A DNA stretch of 64,000 bases from assembly GCF_964204645.1 (NCBI RefSeq), contig NC_134028.1, positions 24,712,153-24,776,152 of the forward strand, read 5' to 3'. The position numbers and the translations under genes are program-made. The notes beneath the pieces are model-generated. The model was given only the letters and a program-made list of their open reading frames with translations, did no database searches and was not told where the DNA came from. Shown one piece after another: positions 31,755-45,474 of this stretch; position 1 is the first letter of the stretch; each line of letters opens with the position of its first letter. The stretch is from Tubulanus polymorphus (lineage: Eukaryota > Nemertea > Palaeonemertea > Tubulaniformes > Tubulanidae).

Positions 31755-33636
31755 ACATTCCTCAAACAAAACCATCGACTCAAAACATCACCTAAAGTAG
31801 TTAATTTTCGATAGTTATATGATTGAATTCATCAATGGTACGTAGGTCACCTTATCGCTGCTTTGCATAATCTTAGTCTGATAGAGCTAGCAATTTATTG
31901 TTCAGTAAAGAAGTCATCAGATCTTTTTGCGGGCGTTATAACGCTGTGACACTAAATGGAAAAAACGAAAAAAATGTTTTGGATGTTTTGAAAGTCAAGT
32001 TATATTTGATTGATTTTCTCACTGGAATAATTTTTATTCGGTACCTTCGCGCATAATATTCATTATTTAAGCTAGAATTTTCCTGTCAAAGCACTTTATA
32101 CAATATTTGTAAATACAATGCACTATATATAGATAAATAAATATATATATACGAATATATATCCGTTTGGTAGAGTAAAGTTTGCCGTCCAATGATTTGT
32201 GATAAATGTACAGGTCCCTTATATTGTAACGTAGCCTATAAAAAAACAAAATATATAAGTTAAGTATATTTTTCTAATGTCAAAGCTCTTGTGATAACTT
32301 GTACATAAAATATAATCATTTAAGTTTATATTCTTCTCATTTATCAATATACCAAAATGATGTATAATTCATTATCTATTCTTATCTATGAAATGAAAGT
32401 GTTTTTTGACGACGATTGGTGATACGTTGTATTTTGTTTTAATTGATGTTGAGAGTGCCAATTACTGTTTTAAATAAACTGTTGACCAGTTCTAAAATCT
32501 GCGAGTTGTTTTCGATTTGTTTTTCTTGTGAAGATGATTCGTTTGATTATCCTCGTTGGCGACGACGACATCAGTCCCAGTCCACAATGCCTCTATTCTA
32601 AAATAGATGGCGTCGGACATGTAAAATGAAATGAATGATAATACAAGCACCTGAGTCTGGTATTTAGGCGATCATTTATAAGGAAGACACGATTTTCAAA
32701 GAAGTATGAAATAAAAGATATTTATTCTATTTTCACAATTAAAGATTTTCTTACGTCATATCCCATTTCATTTCTAGTGTGTTCGTGTGTTTCCCTATCG
32801 TGTGTGTTTACGAGAAACATGGTTTTTGGGAAACAATGTTTCCGCGATCAAGAATGTTTGAATCTGCGCGATCGTAAAGGTCTTCCTTTTTCGAATTCGC
32901 GTCCACTATTTTCAAGAGTTGGCGAATTCAAAGCCCTTCGACATATAAAACACAGCTGTGATCTGAAGGATGTAACTGCACTGATAAATCTCGTATTATC
33001 TAGTCATCAACTAGTTCAAAACACTTTGAAAAGGAGATAGTGCGGGTGAAATTTACCGGTTGAGTTCGGTTTCGCATAGACTTCGATCAGCTGATTTCGC
33101 ACGAGAATCGCGAACATTTTAACCTTTAAAATTAAATTCCATAGGTCAATTATTTTTAATACATACAAACAATTCAACAAAAATATCAGTGACAATTTTC
33201 AGTGACAACTGGTTTTTGTAGGTGACCCCGTTGTCCGTAGCTTAAGATATCAAATAATAAATTGCACTACATTGGCCGTTGCTTGAATAATACAACTTAG
33301 ATAAGTACAAGCTTTATAGGGCCCGATTTCACTAAAAGTTAAACTCAAATTTCTGTTTGTTCTATTCATGTTTTCGATGAGGAAAACAATTCAAGCTTAA
33401 CCGTTTCAAGCTTTTTTTGCGAAACCCGAGGACGATATTTCAAGGACCTTAATTCCAAAGAGACTAGTCTATGAATTTAACCATTTTTACCATTGGACAG
33501 TCCAGTCCAGCCTTATATACTATATATGGTAAAATATGTTTTGAACACATTTATAACAATTATACAAATACACGTGTTATATATCTGTGGCAAAGAAACA
33601 AATGATTAGTATGATATAGTTAATTTACTGCTGTTA

Positions 33637-33743
33637 ATCAAAATCGTCTCAAACTCTACTCTCTATCAAAATCGTCTCAAACTTTACTCTCTATCAAAAT
33701 CGTCTCAAACTCTACTCTCTATCAAAATCGTTTCAAACTCTCT
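33637..33743 (+). repeat. Minisatellite, 28 bp unit, about 4 copies
   Basis: ATCAAAATCGTCTCAAACTC and TACTCTCT are repeated with one or two substitutions per copy. Confidence 0.85.
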
Positions 33744-36700
33744 AGTGTGTCTATCCATATTGGCTCAAACTCATCCTTCCTTAGGAAACAATAGGCGAGT
33801 GCCTCTTTAGGACCTGTCGCCATTTGTTTTACTGTTGCCACTGATTTGTTTACATGTGTTTATTCCTACCCGTGACTGGACTTAACAACGACGGGTCGGT
33901 TTTAATTACACACAATGGAATCCGTTGACAATACAGATAATGAATTCGTCCAAGCGTACGAGAACATGTACCGGACGATATTGTCACTGTTGGCCCAAAC
34001 CTTTCTTTATCTGTTCATTTACCCGGAAAACCAAATAAAACATGTATCAATGTTATTAAGCCGTTGATTGGCTCGTTGTTTCACGTTACTGTTTAAATCC
34101 AGTTGAGGCATAGCAAAAAACAAAAAAGTCGCATGATTTGCTCCCAGAGCCGGAGCGAACTATACTACCACCCTACTTATACCTCTAGTGATGGAATCGA
34201 ATTTATCGGTCCTGTTTTATAATGAAAACTTATCCTAGTGCTTTTTGGAAGAAAACACAGGGTTAACTTGAATAAGTCCATAACTTGACCAGAAATGTGT
34301 CACTAAGTAGATTCTGTAACTTTCACTACTGCAAGGGCATGGTTGAGCTGCCCTTTTATTCCAAAAATCGAAGGAAGGTCAAATAAAAATGGGTTTGACC
34401 GCGGTCACGTAACCGAGCGCCTGGTCCTCGTAGTAGTGAGGTGGAGGTACGTAGACGGCTTATCCCGCGGGGCTTATCATCAAAACCACAGGAATACAAA
34501 CTGATAAGAAATGAATTCTGCCTCAAACCGGGTCTTTATCAACAATAACGGTGCCCTACAATACTGATTGTACTGAAGCCAAATCTTAATTCACGCGAAA
34601 TGCGGAATATTTCCCAATTAAGTTATTTTTACTTCTCAGCGCGGATGGCATTCTGAAATATAACCTGTGGTTCTCAGGATACAGATTCCTCTCTGGGAAT
34701 CGTAACCGCGCGGTTCAAGTTAGCAAATTATCTATTTTTGTACGAAAAGAACCACACCAAGATATGAAAATAAACGTCTTTGCTTCCAAAATCTGAAATT
34801 TTGATCTGACCTCGCGGAATATATTACCAAAACTTGCAGTTAATCACAACAAACAGAAACGAAGTCGTCCAGGAATAAACACATGCGTGTTGTATTGAAA
34901 TACTTGTCTTTCATTAAAATTCTATAGGAATTATTACGTATTATCAGTTTAGAATTTTTCTGAAGTTCGAATCCTTCTGGCGGTAAGTAGTAACTTGAAT
35001 ATCCCTCCAGTTAAAGTCCGCACATTGCAGAAATCCCTTTTCTTACTAATCTCCATTTAACCCTATCTGCGCGTGAAGTCGAATTTGGCTCGAGCTCGCA
35101 GAAAATAACGGTCGCATCCTTGTTTACTTGTTTTGAAACTATAGATGTATCTGCACATAGTCAGATATAGTTTTACAATTAAGTTAGATCGGAAACACAT
35201 TTAACATATATACATGTTTAAACTACCGAGATCACTGTTCCACAAACTTAAAACTTTGTAGATCAAGAACGATCGGTGCAATGATAAGACTTCCTTTAAA
35301 ATCGATCGTTTAATGGAAAATTTTTGTCCACGATGAATTCACGACTGTCACACTTCAACCACAGAATATCAAAATAGACGTTTGAGACAATAATCATTCT
35401 TTAAACTTTATAGCTGGTACTTTGATAAGAAGTACCAAGACTCTAACCAGACGTTCAATGAGAAGACTTTGGCCTCATTGGTACGTAGGTTACATTGTTT
35501 GAAATTTCGGCTATCAATTAAACTATGGGCCAAAGAGCAGACTATAATAAATCATCGAATTCACCTTGGAACTTATACAGCGAATTATTCTAAGAAATAG
35601 AAACATTAGTCTGTATGGAAAGATTCGGAACTGATGATAATGTGTCTATTAAGCCAAACCGCGGATCAGTGCGGATTTCGGTTCATGGGTTTTAGGAGGA
35701 GCTGCGCCACGAACATGCGCGAATCCAGGCTGTATTGAGCCTGATTTGGCAATGTGATAAGTCCAAGATTATTCTATTCGGAAAACCTGTAGTTGTGGCG
35801 AGTGAAGAAGATGTGACCCTTTCCCCTGAAAATGCCCTTTTGGATTTCTACCCAAAATAAACAATTCTACAAAAATATCTCTGCCAAGCATCTTATCTTA
35901 ATCTAATCCCTGGGTGACCACACAGTTGTAAGGCCGTAGAGCTGGGTATTTCTGTTAATTGTTGAATGGCCGTAAAAATGTACCCTGTGTGTTGAATAAA
36001 AATGGTCCTCCGGAATACGGTGGAAAATATGGTCCTGGATCACCCGCCCTCGTACAAAAAGTGTCTAAAATCAATTAACAGCTCATACGTAAACCCGTTT
36101 AGTTTAGATATGTTACAAGAAAACAAAAAGCCCTCGCCGAAATAACACTCTGCTCAGACTGGTTTGCAATTAGCCTCTCATTAACGTAGATAACAGTAAT
36201 TAATCAATCTCACTGTAAGTAATTGTTTGGTCACGTAGTAAATTCGATCCCCTTTTAGAGTACCAGATGTTGTTATGGCGCGCGTGAAAACATTGCTTTT
36301 TTCCGTGAAAATCCTTAACTAGAATGATGTAATTTAAACTGATGCAATCATCAACTTTCTTTTTTTCTGATGAAACTTTCTAATTTCCCTAGTACATGTA
36401 TCTAAAAAATCAATTTCGGATGTTTTGAAGAAATTGGGGCCAATGATCGAAAGGCTAGACTGACAGTTTGTGCAATTTAAACTGTCTTGCGATGAATTGA
36501 ATATTTTGAAGTAATTTTCCAACTGATCAACGTCATTGTAATTGTCTCCAATCGAACGGTCAAAATGGACCGAATAGATGGTCACAGGTCAAAGGTTTAG
36601 CTGGGACGTGTTCGAGTTTGTTTACGTCGCATTCCACGCAGCAAACTTTCCATCGTAGCCAACGTATAGGGGTGGAAGCATTCGCGACACCTTCCTGGAA

Positions 36701-36871
36701 ACACAACCAAAATCATTCCTAACACCAGATTTTAATCGAAATTACTTCTAAATTACTAAGATGTATGTTAATTAACTAGAGGTAGACTGAAATAAAGTGC
36801 TCTTTCCGTAAAAACTAAATGCGTCATTTCTGGCGGCAATCTACGCTTTTCTGTTGGCAATGTTCTCGTCC

Positions 36872-36955
36872 GGAAGAACTACTCAACCTATATTCGAATG
36901 AACTTGCCCAGTGAGTATGATCCCTATACTCGAATGAACACGCCCGGACCAATCG
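36872..36955 (+). repeat. Imperfect direct repeat upstream of MAT
   Basis: Two copies of CCTATANTCGAATGAAC with adjoining TGCCCAG or CGCCCGG, about 40 bp apart, just upstream of the E-box and TATA box. Confidence 0.6.
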
Positions 36956-36972
36956 CCTGTGTCGAATGCGAT

Positions 36973-36998
36973 CACGTGATGCGAGTTGACTATAAATA
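36973..36998 (+). promoter_or_regulatory. E-box and TATA box of the MAT gene
   Basis: CACGTG (36973-36978, within the palindrome ATCACGTGAT) lies 12 bp before TATAAATA (36991-36998). The TATA box is about 130 bp upstream of the MAT ATG, placing the start of transcription near 37020-37030. CACGTG is the MYC/MAX/USF-type site, and mammalian MAT2A is reported to be MYC-responsive. Function here is inferred from motif and spacing. Confidence 0.6.
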
Positions 36999-37127
36999 GC
37001 GGAGTGAAATTTATATCGTCCTCTTTTCCATACAGTTTTAAAGCTGAACAGGCGACGCTGAAATTTCTCTTGTCTGCCGTGGGATTACTGTACACTATAA
37101 ACAACAGATACATAAACTACAAGCAAG

Positions 37128-40100
37128 ATGGAAAACGGATTAATACTGAACGGAGATAATGGAAAAGACAGAACCTTTTTGTTCACGTCAGAATCAGTCG
37201 GAGAGGGTCATCCAGGTGAGTAAAATGATGCATCTTCTCAATCGAGGTGGTGCCATTTTCGGGGAGAATGGCGGCTGATGGAGATGACAGCGTCCTGTGT
37301 AACTATGACAACAGGCGTACCTGGGCCACGGTTTTTTACTGATGGCCTGCATCTTCGAGATCCTCAATTTATTGACTATGGTTTAGAAGGGTTTTATTAA
37401 TGAATTAACCCAATGTTTATTTTGTAAAAATTTGTAGATAAAATTTGCGATCAGGTCAGTGATGCAGTTTTGGACGCACATCTAGAACAAGATCCAAATG
37501 CTATGGTCGCTTGTGGTAAGTTCATATCTAATTCTCATTATTTATTTACCAATTATATAGAATAATTAATATTGTGCATTTAGTTTGTCTTTGGTCACGG
37601 CCAGGTTACCGAAAAAAGCCAAAACTAAAAATCAATTTGTTATTAACTTTTTATGTGAAAAGTAAAAATCTCAGGTATAAAGATCTTGCAGAGACTTTTC
37701 CGAATTAATCAATTAATTGTGGTTATGGTTTGGGAAGATAGAAAAAATTAGAATTCGGGAAAAAAAATACATCAGAAGATGAATAATTTTTGATATTATT
37801 AGTTAGTGAAATTTGAGAAAATGGTATCCTTTAAACATTAGCATTAGTAGTGTAATCAAAAACAATTTTTCCCACGTTCACGTAAAGAAATAAGTTGCGC
37901 CGAATATTTTTACTGAAAGACCATATTGAATGTATTTTTGTTTTGTTATTCGCAGAGAGCTGTTGTAAAACTGGAATGATTCTGGTTTGCGGTGAAATCA
38001 CGTCTCAAGCCCACGTCGACTATCAGCGAGTCATTCGCGACACGATCAAACATATCGGTTATGACGATTCCAAAAAAGGTACGATATTTACAGTCAGTCA
38101 CATCTTTAAAAAACATTAGCAGTGTATTTTGCACAATAATTAAATCAATTGAGTAAAATAATGAATTCAGTTTTTAGCGGAACTTTACATCCTTTAGGTT
38201 ATCGTGAAATTTTGCTTACTCTGAAAATTGACATTGAATGATTCGAAATTAACCGAAAGTTAGATCTAACAATTTAGGAAGGCATTCGTGACGGTTTACG
38301 GGGCTTAATATTAATCGGGGTCTGTGGCCACCGAATAGAACTTAGAAAACTCGACTGGATTCCATAAAAATTAGAGAATTTGACAAGTTTTGCCAAAAAG
38401 AAAATTCATGAGAAGCATTTGACGCATTTCGTTAGTAATACGTTTCACGAAAAAAGAATGGAAATTTGAACATTTTATACTAAGAACTTTCTCCATTCAC
38501 CTGCAGCAGATTCACTTATGGAATTTTGAATTAGAACATTTAACAAAAAAACTTGGGGAATCAATAAAAAAGCATCCCTGATAATTCTTGAAAATGTCGC
38601 AATGAAAACGATGAAAAATAGCCGCTAATATTTCGATTTCTCCTTTCTAGGATTTGACTACAAATCGTGCAACGTTTTAGTAGCCATCGAACAACAAAGT
38701 CCCGACATCGCTCAGGGCGTCCACGTCAACCGAAATGAAGAAGATATCGGCGCCGGTGATCAGGGTTTGATGTTCGGTTACGCGACCGATGAAACTGAAG
38801 AATGTATGCCTCTCACCGTCGTACTGTCGCATCAACTGAACGCTAAAATAGCTGAACTGAGACGCACTGGAGAGCTCTGGTGGGCTGGTCCAGACACTAA
38901 AACACAGGTAAATACAACGCTTAACATTCTTTCATTTGAATATTCGTTACTATTGACAGCCACTATCTTGACAATTGATTGAAGTGCTTTGAAAATTACC
39001 AATTAAGATTCTTTTTCAATTGGAAACCAAGAACCACTTCCACAGTAACAATTTGATTTCCAAACATTTAATTCTGAACTGTTTAGAGGCAAATCAGACC
39101 CGGAACTGTTGAACTTGGTCTAGTTAGGGCCAGAGCTTGGACTAGTTTCAGACCATGTTAGTTCTATAGCCAATCTTAACAAATTTATAAGACCACTTGT
39201 GGACTCAAAATCACTACTGTGCATCTGATTGTTAAGTTTTTAGTTGGTTAAGTTTGGTTTTAAAGTACGTTTTATTAAAGTTCTTCATTCAAGCCAGTGT
39301 AGGGATGTATCTCTATGGTGGTCAGTTATAACTTAAACTTGGGCTTTCAATGGGAGCCTGGGTAGAATTGGCCCCTGAACTAAGGACAGGTCCCATTGCG
39401 TAGCTTTCACTCTACAAGCGGAAGATTAATAGTTGTTTAATGTTGATTCGCAGGTTACTATCGACTACAAATTCCATATGGGTGCTTGTATACCCCAACG
39501 CGTTCATACAGTTGTCATTTCTGCTCAACACGCCGAAGAATGCACGATGGACGTCCTACGCTCCGATCTCATGGAGAAAGTCTGCAAGGCGGTGATTCCC
39601 GCGAAATACATCGACGACAAGACCATATTCCACTTGAACCCGTCCGGTCGTTTCGTGATCGGCGGACCGCAGGGCGATGCCGGTTTGACCGGGCGTAAGA
39701 TTATCGTGGACACGTACGGCGGATGGGGTGCCCACGGTGGCGGAGCGTTCTCCGGTAAAGATTTCAGCAAGGTCGATCGATCTGCTGCGTATGCTGCTCG
39801 CTGGGTCGCCAAGTCTCTAGTCAAAGCTGGACTTTGTAAGCGAGTTCTCGTACAGGTATGCAATGCATTTTCTCGCTTCGTAATAGTTTTCTTAGTGCAG
39901 GGTGGGGCCACTTACTTGGAAATCACGGAAAGTCGGGGAGTTTTCTTTACTTAAAAAAAGTGAGGAAATTTTGTTTAACAAAAAATAACAAGCTAAGAAT
40001 TGGGGGAATTTGTTGAGACAGTGGGAGAAAAAGCAGGTCACCTGCAGTGGCTTAAACAATCTTTTTCTCATATCTGGGAGGGGCGTAATTTCTTGTAGTT

Positions 40101-41043
40101 TTAGAAGTTCTTCATTGATGATTGGATGGCTGTATATATATATAGATGTAGCTTGGATTTACTTAATTTATGGCGTTAAACAGTTAAAGGGGAGTTAAAC
40201 TGAATCTTGGTGCTTGAAATGACTAACGGAAAAATGTATTTGTTATTTTCTAGTTATCGTATGCTATTGGTATCGCTCAGCCGATTTCCATCAGTATATT
40301 CAGCTACGGAACATCGACGAAATCTGAAGATGAATTGCTGAGAATCGTCAAGAAGAACTTTGATCTCAGACCAGGCGGTATCGTCAAGTAAGTTGATTGA
40401 TTAAACTCGCGCATCAGATATCATCAGAACTTATAAGGAGCCCTTTAAATTATTGCACATAGGGTATGCATTCATGGAGAGGGGTCAAAAATCAGCCATT
40501 TCTACTGTGCTGAAGATGATAATCAAAAAAGTTTTCCTATGTTCAATTTCTAGGGTCTCTTTAAGATATTAGGAAATCATGGTTTTTAGCAAATCGACTT
40601 TGTGCAACTACTTGGGAAAAATCTGTTAAAGCCATGATTAATGCTTACTTCCCAGAAAAATGTAAACAAGTGACTTGTATGCCATCCAAAAAGTGTTGCA
40701 GTATTTCTAATTGTGATACTAAGCGTTGGTCAAATATTTAGAAGCCAAGCACACGCCACTTAATTGAGTGATTTTGACAAATTGTGATGAGCAATTACAA
40801 TTGGCGCTATTCACTAACAACTGCTTCTACACAACACTACTACAAACCATGATTGAACTTTAAATTCGAACAGTTGTTTTCTCCAAATCTAATTCTGAAG
40901 TTCTGGAGTTGTATATCTATTATTTTTCCATTTGCAGGGCTCTGAACCTGAAGAGACCAATTTACCAAAGAACTGCCGCATACGGACATTTCGGACGCAA
41001 AGAATTCAGCTGGGAACAGCCGAAGGAACTCGATTTAAGTTAA
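37128..41043 (+). CDS. S-adenosylmethionine synthetase (methionine adenosyltransferase)
   Basis: Seven exons: 37128-37215, 37438-37515, 37956-38078, 38651-38907, 39454-39855, 40254-40387 and 40938-41043. Total 1188 nt, 395 residues, the usual length of animal MAT2A. The enzyme joins ATP and methionine to make S-adenosylmethionine, the cell's main methyl donor, as a cytosolic or nuclear homo-oligomer. Visible motifs: [18 protein letters not shown] (substrate binding, split by intron 1), [12 protein letters not shown], the hexapeptide [25 protein letters not shown] and the P-loop-like [16 protein letters not shown]. The C terminus reads [11 protein letters not shown], a conserved end. All catalytic motifs are intact. 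A TATA box and E-box lie upstream and two AATAAA signals downstream. Confidence 0.98.
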
Positions 41044-42230
41044 ATTACGAAAACGAATGAACATTTTTTAAAAACTGTACACGGTGACTGCTGCACACAC
41101 ACGCATAACGTGTACAACTATATTGATTTATATCGCGCGCGAGAGAGAGGTGGCAGGTCAGGGTCTCAACAAACTGGCTCGCAAGTCAACGGATCACAGT
41201 TGTGGGGGTTAGCAAAACATGACGGACATTTTGTCGTTGGCGATAATTGAGGGTTCGGGGGGTCATTGAGAAAATTTTTAGGTCATCTTCACGTTTTTTT
41301 TTTTTTTTCGCGCACATTTGATATCTATATATATTTTTTATTACGAAGAATCATTCTTCACCGCATGTTTAATAATCACCAACGCATCGAGGGTCGGGGA
41401 AATTATAATATCGATATACGACGACAACGACAAAAATGAAATGATAAGAAGAGAACGCACAAAATGTCCTTCCGTTCTGTTCCGGCTCCACAATCTGCAA
41501 ATACGCCGTCATTTATTGAACGCGTATCTGTCTTGTGTTCATAAAAAAGCATTGGAAAAGAGCGCCTTTATGTACACTCGGGTTCGTTCTGAAGTTGTGC
41601 CGCCCGTATCGACGTCACGCCCTTCACTCAAATCTATTTTATATATCGTCGTACTTTATTTTTTTGTTGTAAATAATTCTTATATATATATACGTGAAGT
41701 GGTACTACTCGGTACGGAGGGCGCGCGCATCTTTAGGGTTTGTTATGATCCTGCCTGGTCGAAAATAATATCATAATAAAATCTCAACGATTATATTATT
41801 CGAAGTCTTAGAATTAGGATCGGAAAATTCGGAGAGGTATTTCTCGATCGTTTTCTTATGACCCCGGTTACTTTTCAAACATTCTTGTAATTATAATATA
41901 TACTTGTTTCGACTTGTGTGCAGTTGATCTACTGTTGTTTTACGATGTCCAGCATATATCTTCTTATATTGTGTATATCTGATTTGTGCTGTAACAAGGA
42001 TATATTTAATGATTTAATAATATCATGTAGTGTTATTATTATTGACAAATGAAAATGATCACTATATTTAGGTGTATAGATTACAAACGCACTTGAATTG
42101 TTTAAAAAATTCGGTCGGTCGGTTGGAGCAATTAAGTTTATATTATTCTTTGTGTATTAATGTCTCGATATTCCAATTTTAAAGAGTTCTTTGGTTTAAT
42201 TTATGACTATTGCTTGAATCTGAATAAATG
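41044..42230 (+). other. Probable MAT 3' UTR
   Basis: AT-rich sequence after the stop, with AATAAA at 41775-41780 and again at 42223-42228. A 152-codon open frame at 41318-41776 lacks an ATG-led conserved product and looks fortuitous. The METTL16-type hairpin motif TACAGAGAA, known from vertebrate MAT2A 3' UTRs, was not seen. Confidence 0.5.
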
Positions 42231-43809
42231 TTACTCTTAGTGAAATTGAACATTTTTCGTTGGATTCCTCGAGACACTTGCCAGGGCTTTCACAACCCTT
42301 TAGCTTCCTTGCTAGTTACTTGGATTTTTGCCTGCTTGCTAGGGCTTTTGGAACTTCTTCCCTCACTTGCCAGAGCTATTTGGAGTTGTTTACCTCACTT
42401 GCCAGATAATTTTGGGGCTTCCCATCTAGTTCTAGTTGTCGTTCAATGCAAAGCCGAGATATGGCATCTAGGGCACTGGAATGACAGCGAGTTTGAGTGG
42501 AGGAGTTATTGGTTAAACTGGATGGATCCTAATATGATATCTTCCCCAAGTGATTCCACTGGCACTTCTGATGTAGAAAGATCCTTGGTGTTGTTGGGAT
42601 TCATTTGAGGTGGAAGAGCTACAACATCTGGAGTGTGTGCATATAGAACAGTCGATATGACTACCACTGACATGAGAGGCTTGATATCTGGTAGATGGTC
42701 AGACTAGTTGCCTCCCTGTTTTGAAATGGCAGTGCATAAGGCAATCCTCTAACTTAGGCAATTAGAAGTTTACAATGTGGCAGAGACGCAGCCAGGATTT
42801 CTTGACCGCATAGTCACTGCTTATCAGGGTCCTAAGTGTCTCCTTACTTGCTACAAATAAAAACAAAGAAAACTGAATTCATTTAATCATTCAATTTATT
42901 CAAAATTTCAGATTACAAAAAATCGTCGACTCACGGGAGACCAGAAGGACCCGGCACAGTAGAATTCTGGATATCAGTGAAATTTGGTCACTATCCCCCA
43001 AAATATGACGGCAAAATCTCCAAACAAATACATTCATCATTTTTACCACAGTATACATTTTTCATCATCTGACACAATAAAAAAATACACTACTGTATCA
43101 GTAGGTAGCTGATTCGTGCTAGTGCAAATTTAGGCCGGTTTCGAACTAAACCAAACCTGCTCTGCAATCAAACACAAGGGTTTGCAATAATACGTAACAG
43201 CATTTGTGGCAATGTGAAAATATTTCATTACATCTATCAAGGCATTTTATCTATTTATTTCAGCATTTAAAGAGAATTCACATTTTCATACAGCTATCAG
43301 TGGGCAGTAGAATTATCTGCCCATAGCTGTAATAACTTCATATACACACCTATTTCAAGATATGAAATATTCATTCGAAGTCCTCGAAAGAGGATTTACA
43401 GTTATGACTAGACGCTACAACACTATCACAACACATATATGCATATCAATCATTATACATACTATCAATTTTAATGTATACAATGATTATTTGAATATTC
43501 AATATAAGCCAAAGCTGATTTACATATTATCACTTAAACATTATCATCATGATCATCATTATCATCATCATCACAAACACCACGCGTAGAAACATGCGAG
43601 AAACACCTGCACAGAGATAAACAAGTCATCAAGCAATAAACAATTGAGAATAGATAGTTTCGGCGCCATGTTATACAGATTTAGACGTCCGCGTCCTAGT
43701 AAGACAGCGGGCCGCAACTCTATTGTGTATAAGTCTGATAGCAGTCTTAAGCTTGTGTGGGGGAATTACCGGTAAGGTGCAGTCAAAATCTGGTCATTCA
43801 AATGCTTGA

Positions 43810-44030
43810 TCATTTTGACCACCGTTGCCAGTTCCTCGTAGTGCTGGGACGGTATGCCCTGGCTTGAGGAGTGGCAAATTTGCTAAACGATCGAAATATT
43901 GTATTCCAACCTGTGAAATAAGAGGCAATACGCTTTGAGGGAACTGCATCAAATATTTGAATGGTACGAGCTCCTAAATTTAGGTTATCGAAGGTATCTA
44001 ACAAGACTTTGAATCGTATTTTTAGGTCAA
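43810..44030 (-). CDS. Weak candidate exon, no recognised product
   Basis: On the minus strand an acceptor (TCTATTGTAG) precedes an open frame that reads DLKIRFKVLLDTFDNLNLG, then ARTIQIFDAVPSKRIASYFT, and runs to a stop at 43810-43812. After SYFT, a possible donor (CAG-GTTGGA) lies inside it. No family is recognised and no partner exon was found in frame. It could be an intronic coincidence, a pseudogene piece, or an exon of a leftward gene. Confidence 0.2.
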
Positions 44031-45474
44031 CTACAATAGAAAATCGTTACTACATTAAGTCCATTTTTTTTAACCCTTTTTTCATGATTTTAGGATCGTG
44101 GACATTGATGTATCCTATTCAGTAAACCGAGTGAAGGGTCCTGATATCATCAATTCACCACATCCAGGTGAAGCTGTTCTTCTAATATATGCTGTTCTTC
44201 TTCTCTGACTGTACATTTTTATTTCTACTACAACAAATCTTCATATGTGTGATTTCTTATGACGCATGCGCGAGGCCCAGTATCTTCACACCGCGAAGGA
44301 CAAGATATCCGTGGCCCACATTACTATCAATAGTTCATTGTATATTTACAACAGGACTGGTTTTGAATTATAAGCGCTGTTAAAAACGAAACTCACACGC
44401 CGACAAAAAACATGAATCTGAATATGAATATACAATATTGGCATTCCTATTTACACAGCAGAATCAGAATGATTTATATTTATATATATATATATATGAA
44501 TTAGAACGGCGCTTCAACTAGTTTCGAACATCAATCATTTTTCCGTCCTTTGGTTTTCGATGATTTTCAGACACAGATGAAATACATTCAGCGAGAAAAA
44601 TGTTTTTTAAAAATATTCATGAATGAAATGATTTATGAAAGGGCAGTGTAATCACGTTGTGTAGACGATGACGTTTCAAGCAGTGAAAATTGAAAGCACA
44701 ATCGAAAACTCTTTCGCCCGGACGTGAACTTCGATACTTCAAATTTGAATGGCCTTCAAACCTAGACACATATTCGAGACAAATAAAATTCCAATCCAAA
44801 TGAAAGACACAAAAGCATTTGAAACCGATCCAACGATTGTGATTTGAAACAGAATAAGAAACAACAACATCTTTTGAGAATGAACTTATTTAGAACTCCA
44901 AGTCATACTTAACAACGATGGAACTGGGTCCACCATTACCTACTACTAATTCTCAGTTTAACCGCGAGACCTAATTTTTCTCAAAATATTTCACAAGTTT
45001 AAAACCAATGTTTAAGCAGAAATGATATGCATGAAAATTAATTGATATGCACTAAATAGAAAAATGCTTATACAACTAGAGTTGATATGAAGGCACTGAC
45101 CATACAAAAGCAATTTCAAGTCTCATATATATCGACATATAAGACTCGCGTTCTTGCACAGACAAAATGTGTCAATTGATATGAAAAACCTGTTTCAACA
45201 TAGGTAATAACTAAATCATGTGACGTATGAAACATATGACGTAGAAAATAGGATTTTAGTGACTAGCGTCATATACAAAATTGAAATAAAAAAACAACAA
45301 CAGGGGTATACTTTCAGAAGCAATTCATTCAAATACTAGTTGATACAAGGTGTCGTATGCAAAGCTAATACGCTAAAAGCAGGATTAAGTAGGGTTTACA
45401 TCCCTGCAAAATTCAAACAAATACTTGAAGCTTATCGAGCTTAAAAATTCATAGGACACCAAATATATGTGCTT

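Larger units (their letters stand above)
31253..37127. other. Intergenic region between the EF-hand gene and MAT
   Basis: No supported gene. An 87-codon plus-strand frame at 32777-33040 has no known domain. It holds a TIR element with a nested SINE-like sequence (31299-31754), AATAAA at 32473-32478 that could serve the EF-hand gene, a 28 bp tandem repeat (33637-33743), and the MAT promoter at the right end. Confidence 0.6.

Noticed and set aside
32777-33040. 87-codon plus-strand frame possibly encoding a small protein
   Set aside because: No homology recognised, no clear upstream exon; kept only as unassigned intergenic sequence.
34955-34985. GTTCGAATCC resembling a tRNA B-box
   Set aside because: No A-box or cloverleaf could be formed around it.
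36334-36585. Minus-strand frame of 83 codons near the MAT promoter
   Set aside because: Begins with GTG directly after an in-frame stop; no ATG and no known domain.
41318-41776. 152-codon frame in the MAT 3' UTR
   Set aside because: Follows the MAT stop, lacks conserved motifs, and its composition tracks the surrounding AT-rich UTR.
42228-42608. 126-codon plus-strand frame, with protein-like minus-strand pieces
   Set aside because: Contains imperfect nucleotide repeats and stops in each plausible frame; could be an old pseudogene or transposon relic but not supportable.
43545-43580. CAT-rich run considered as a His-rich coding segment
   Set aside because: Simple (CAT)n microsatellite; the His-rich frame has no other protein features.
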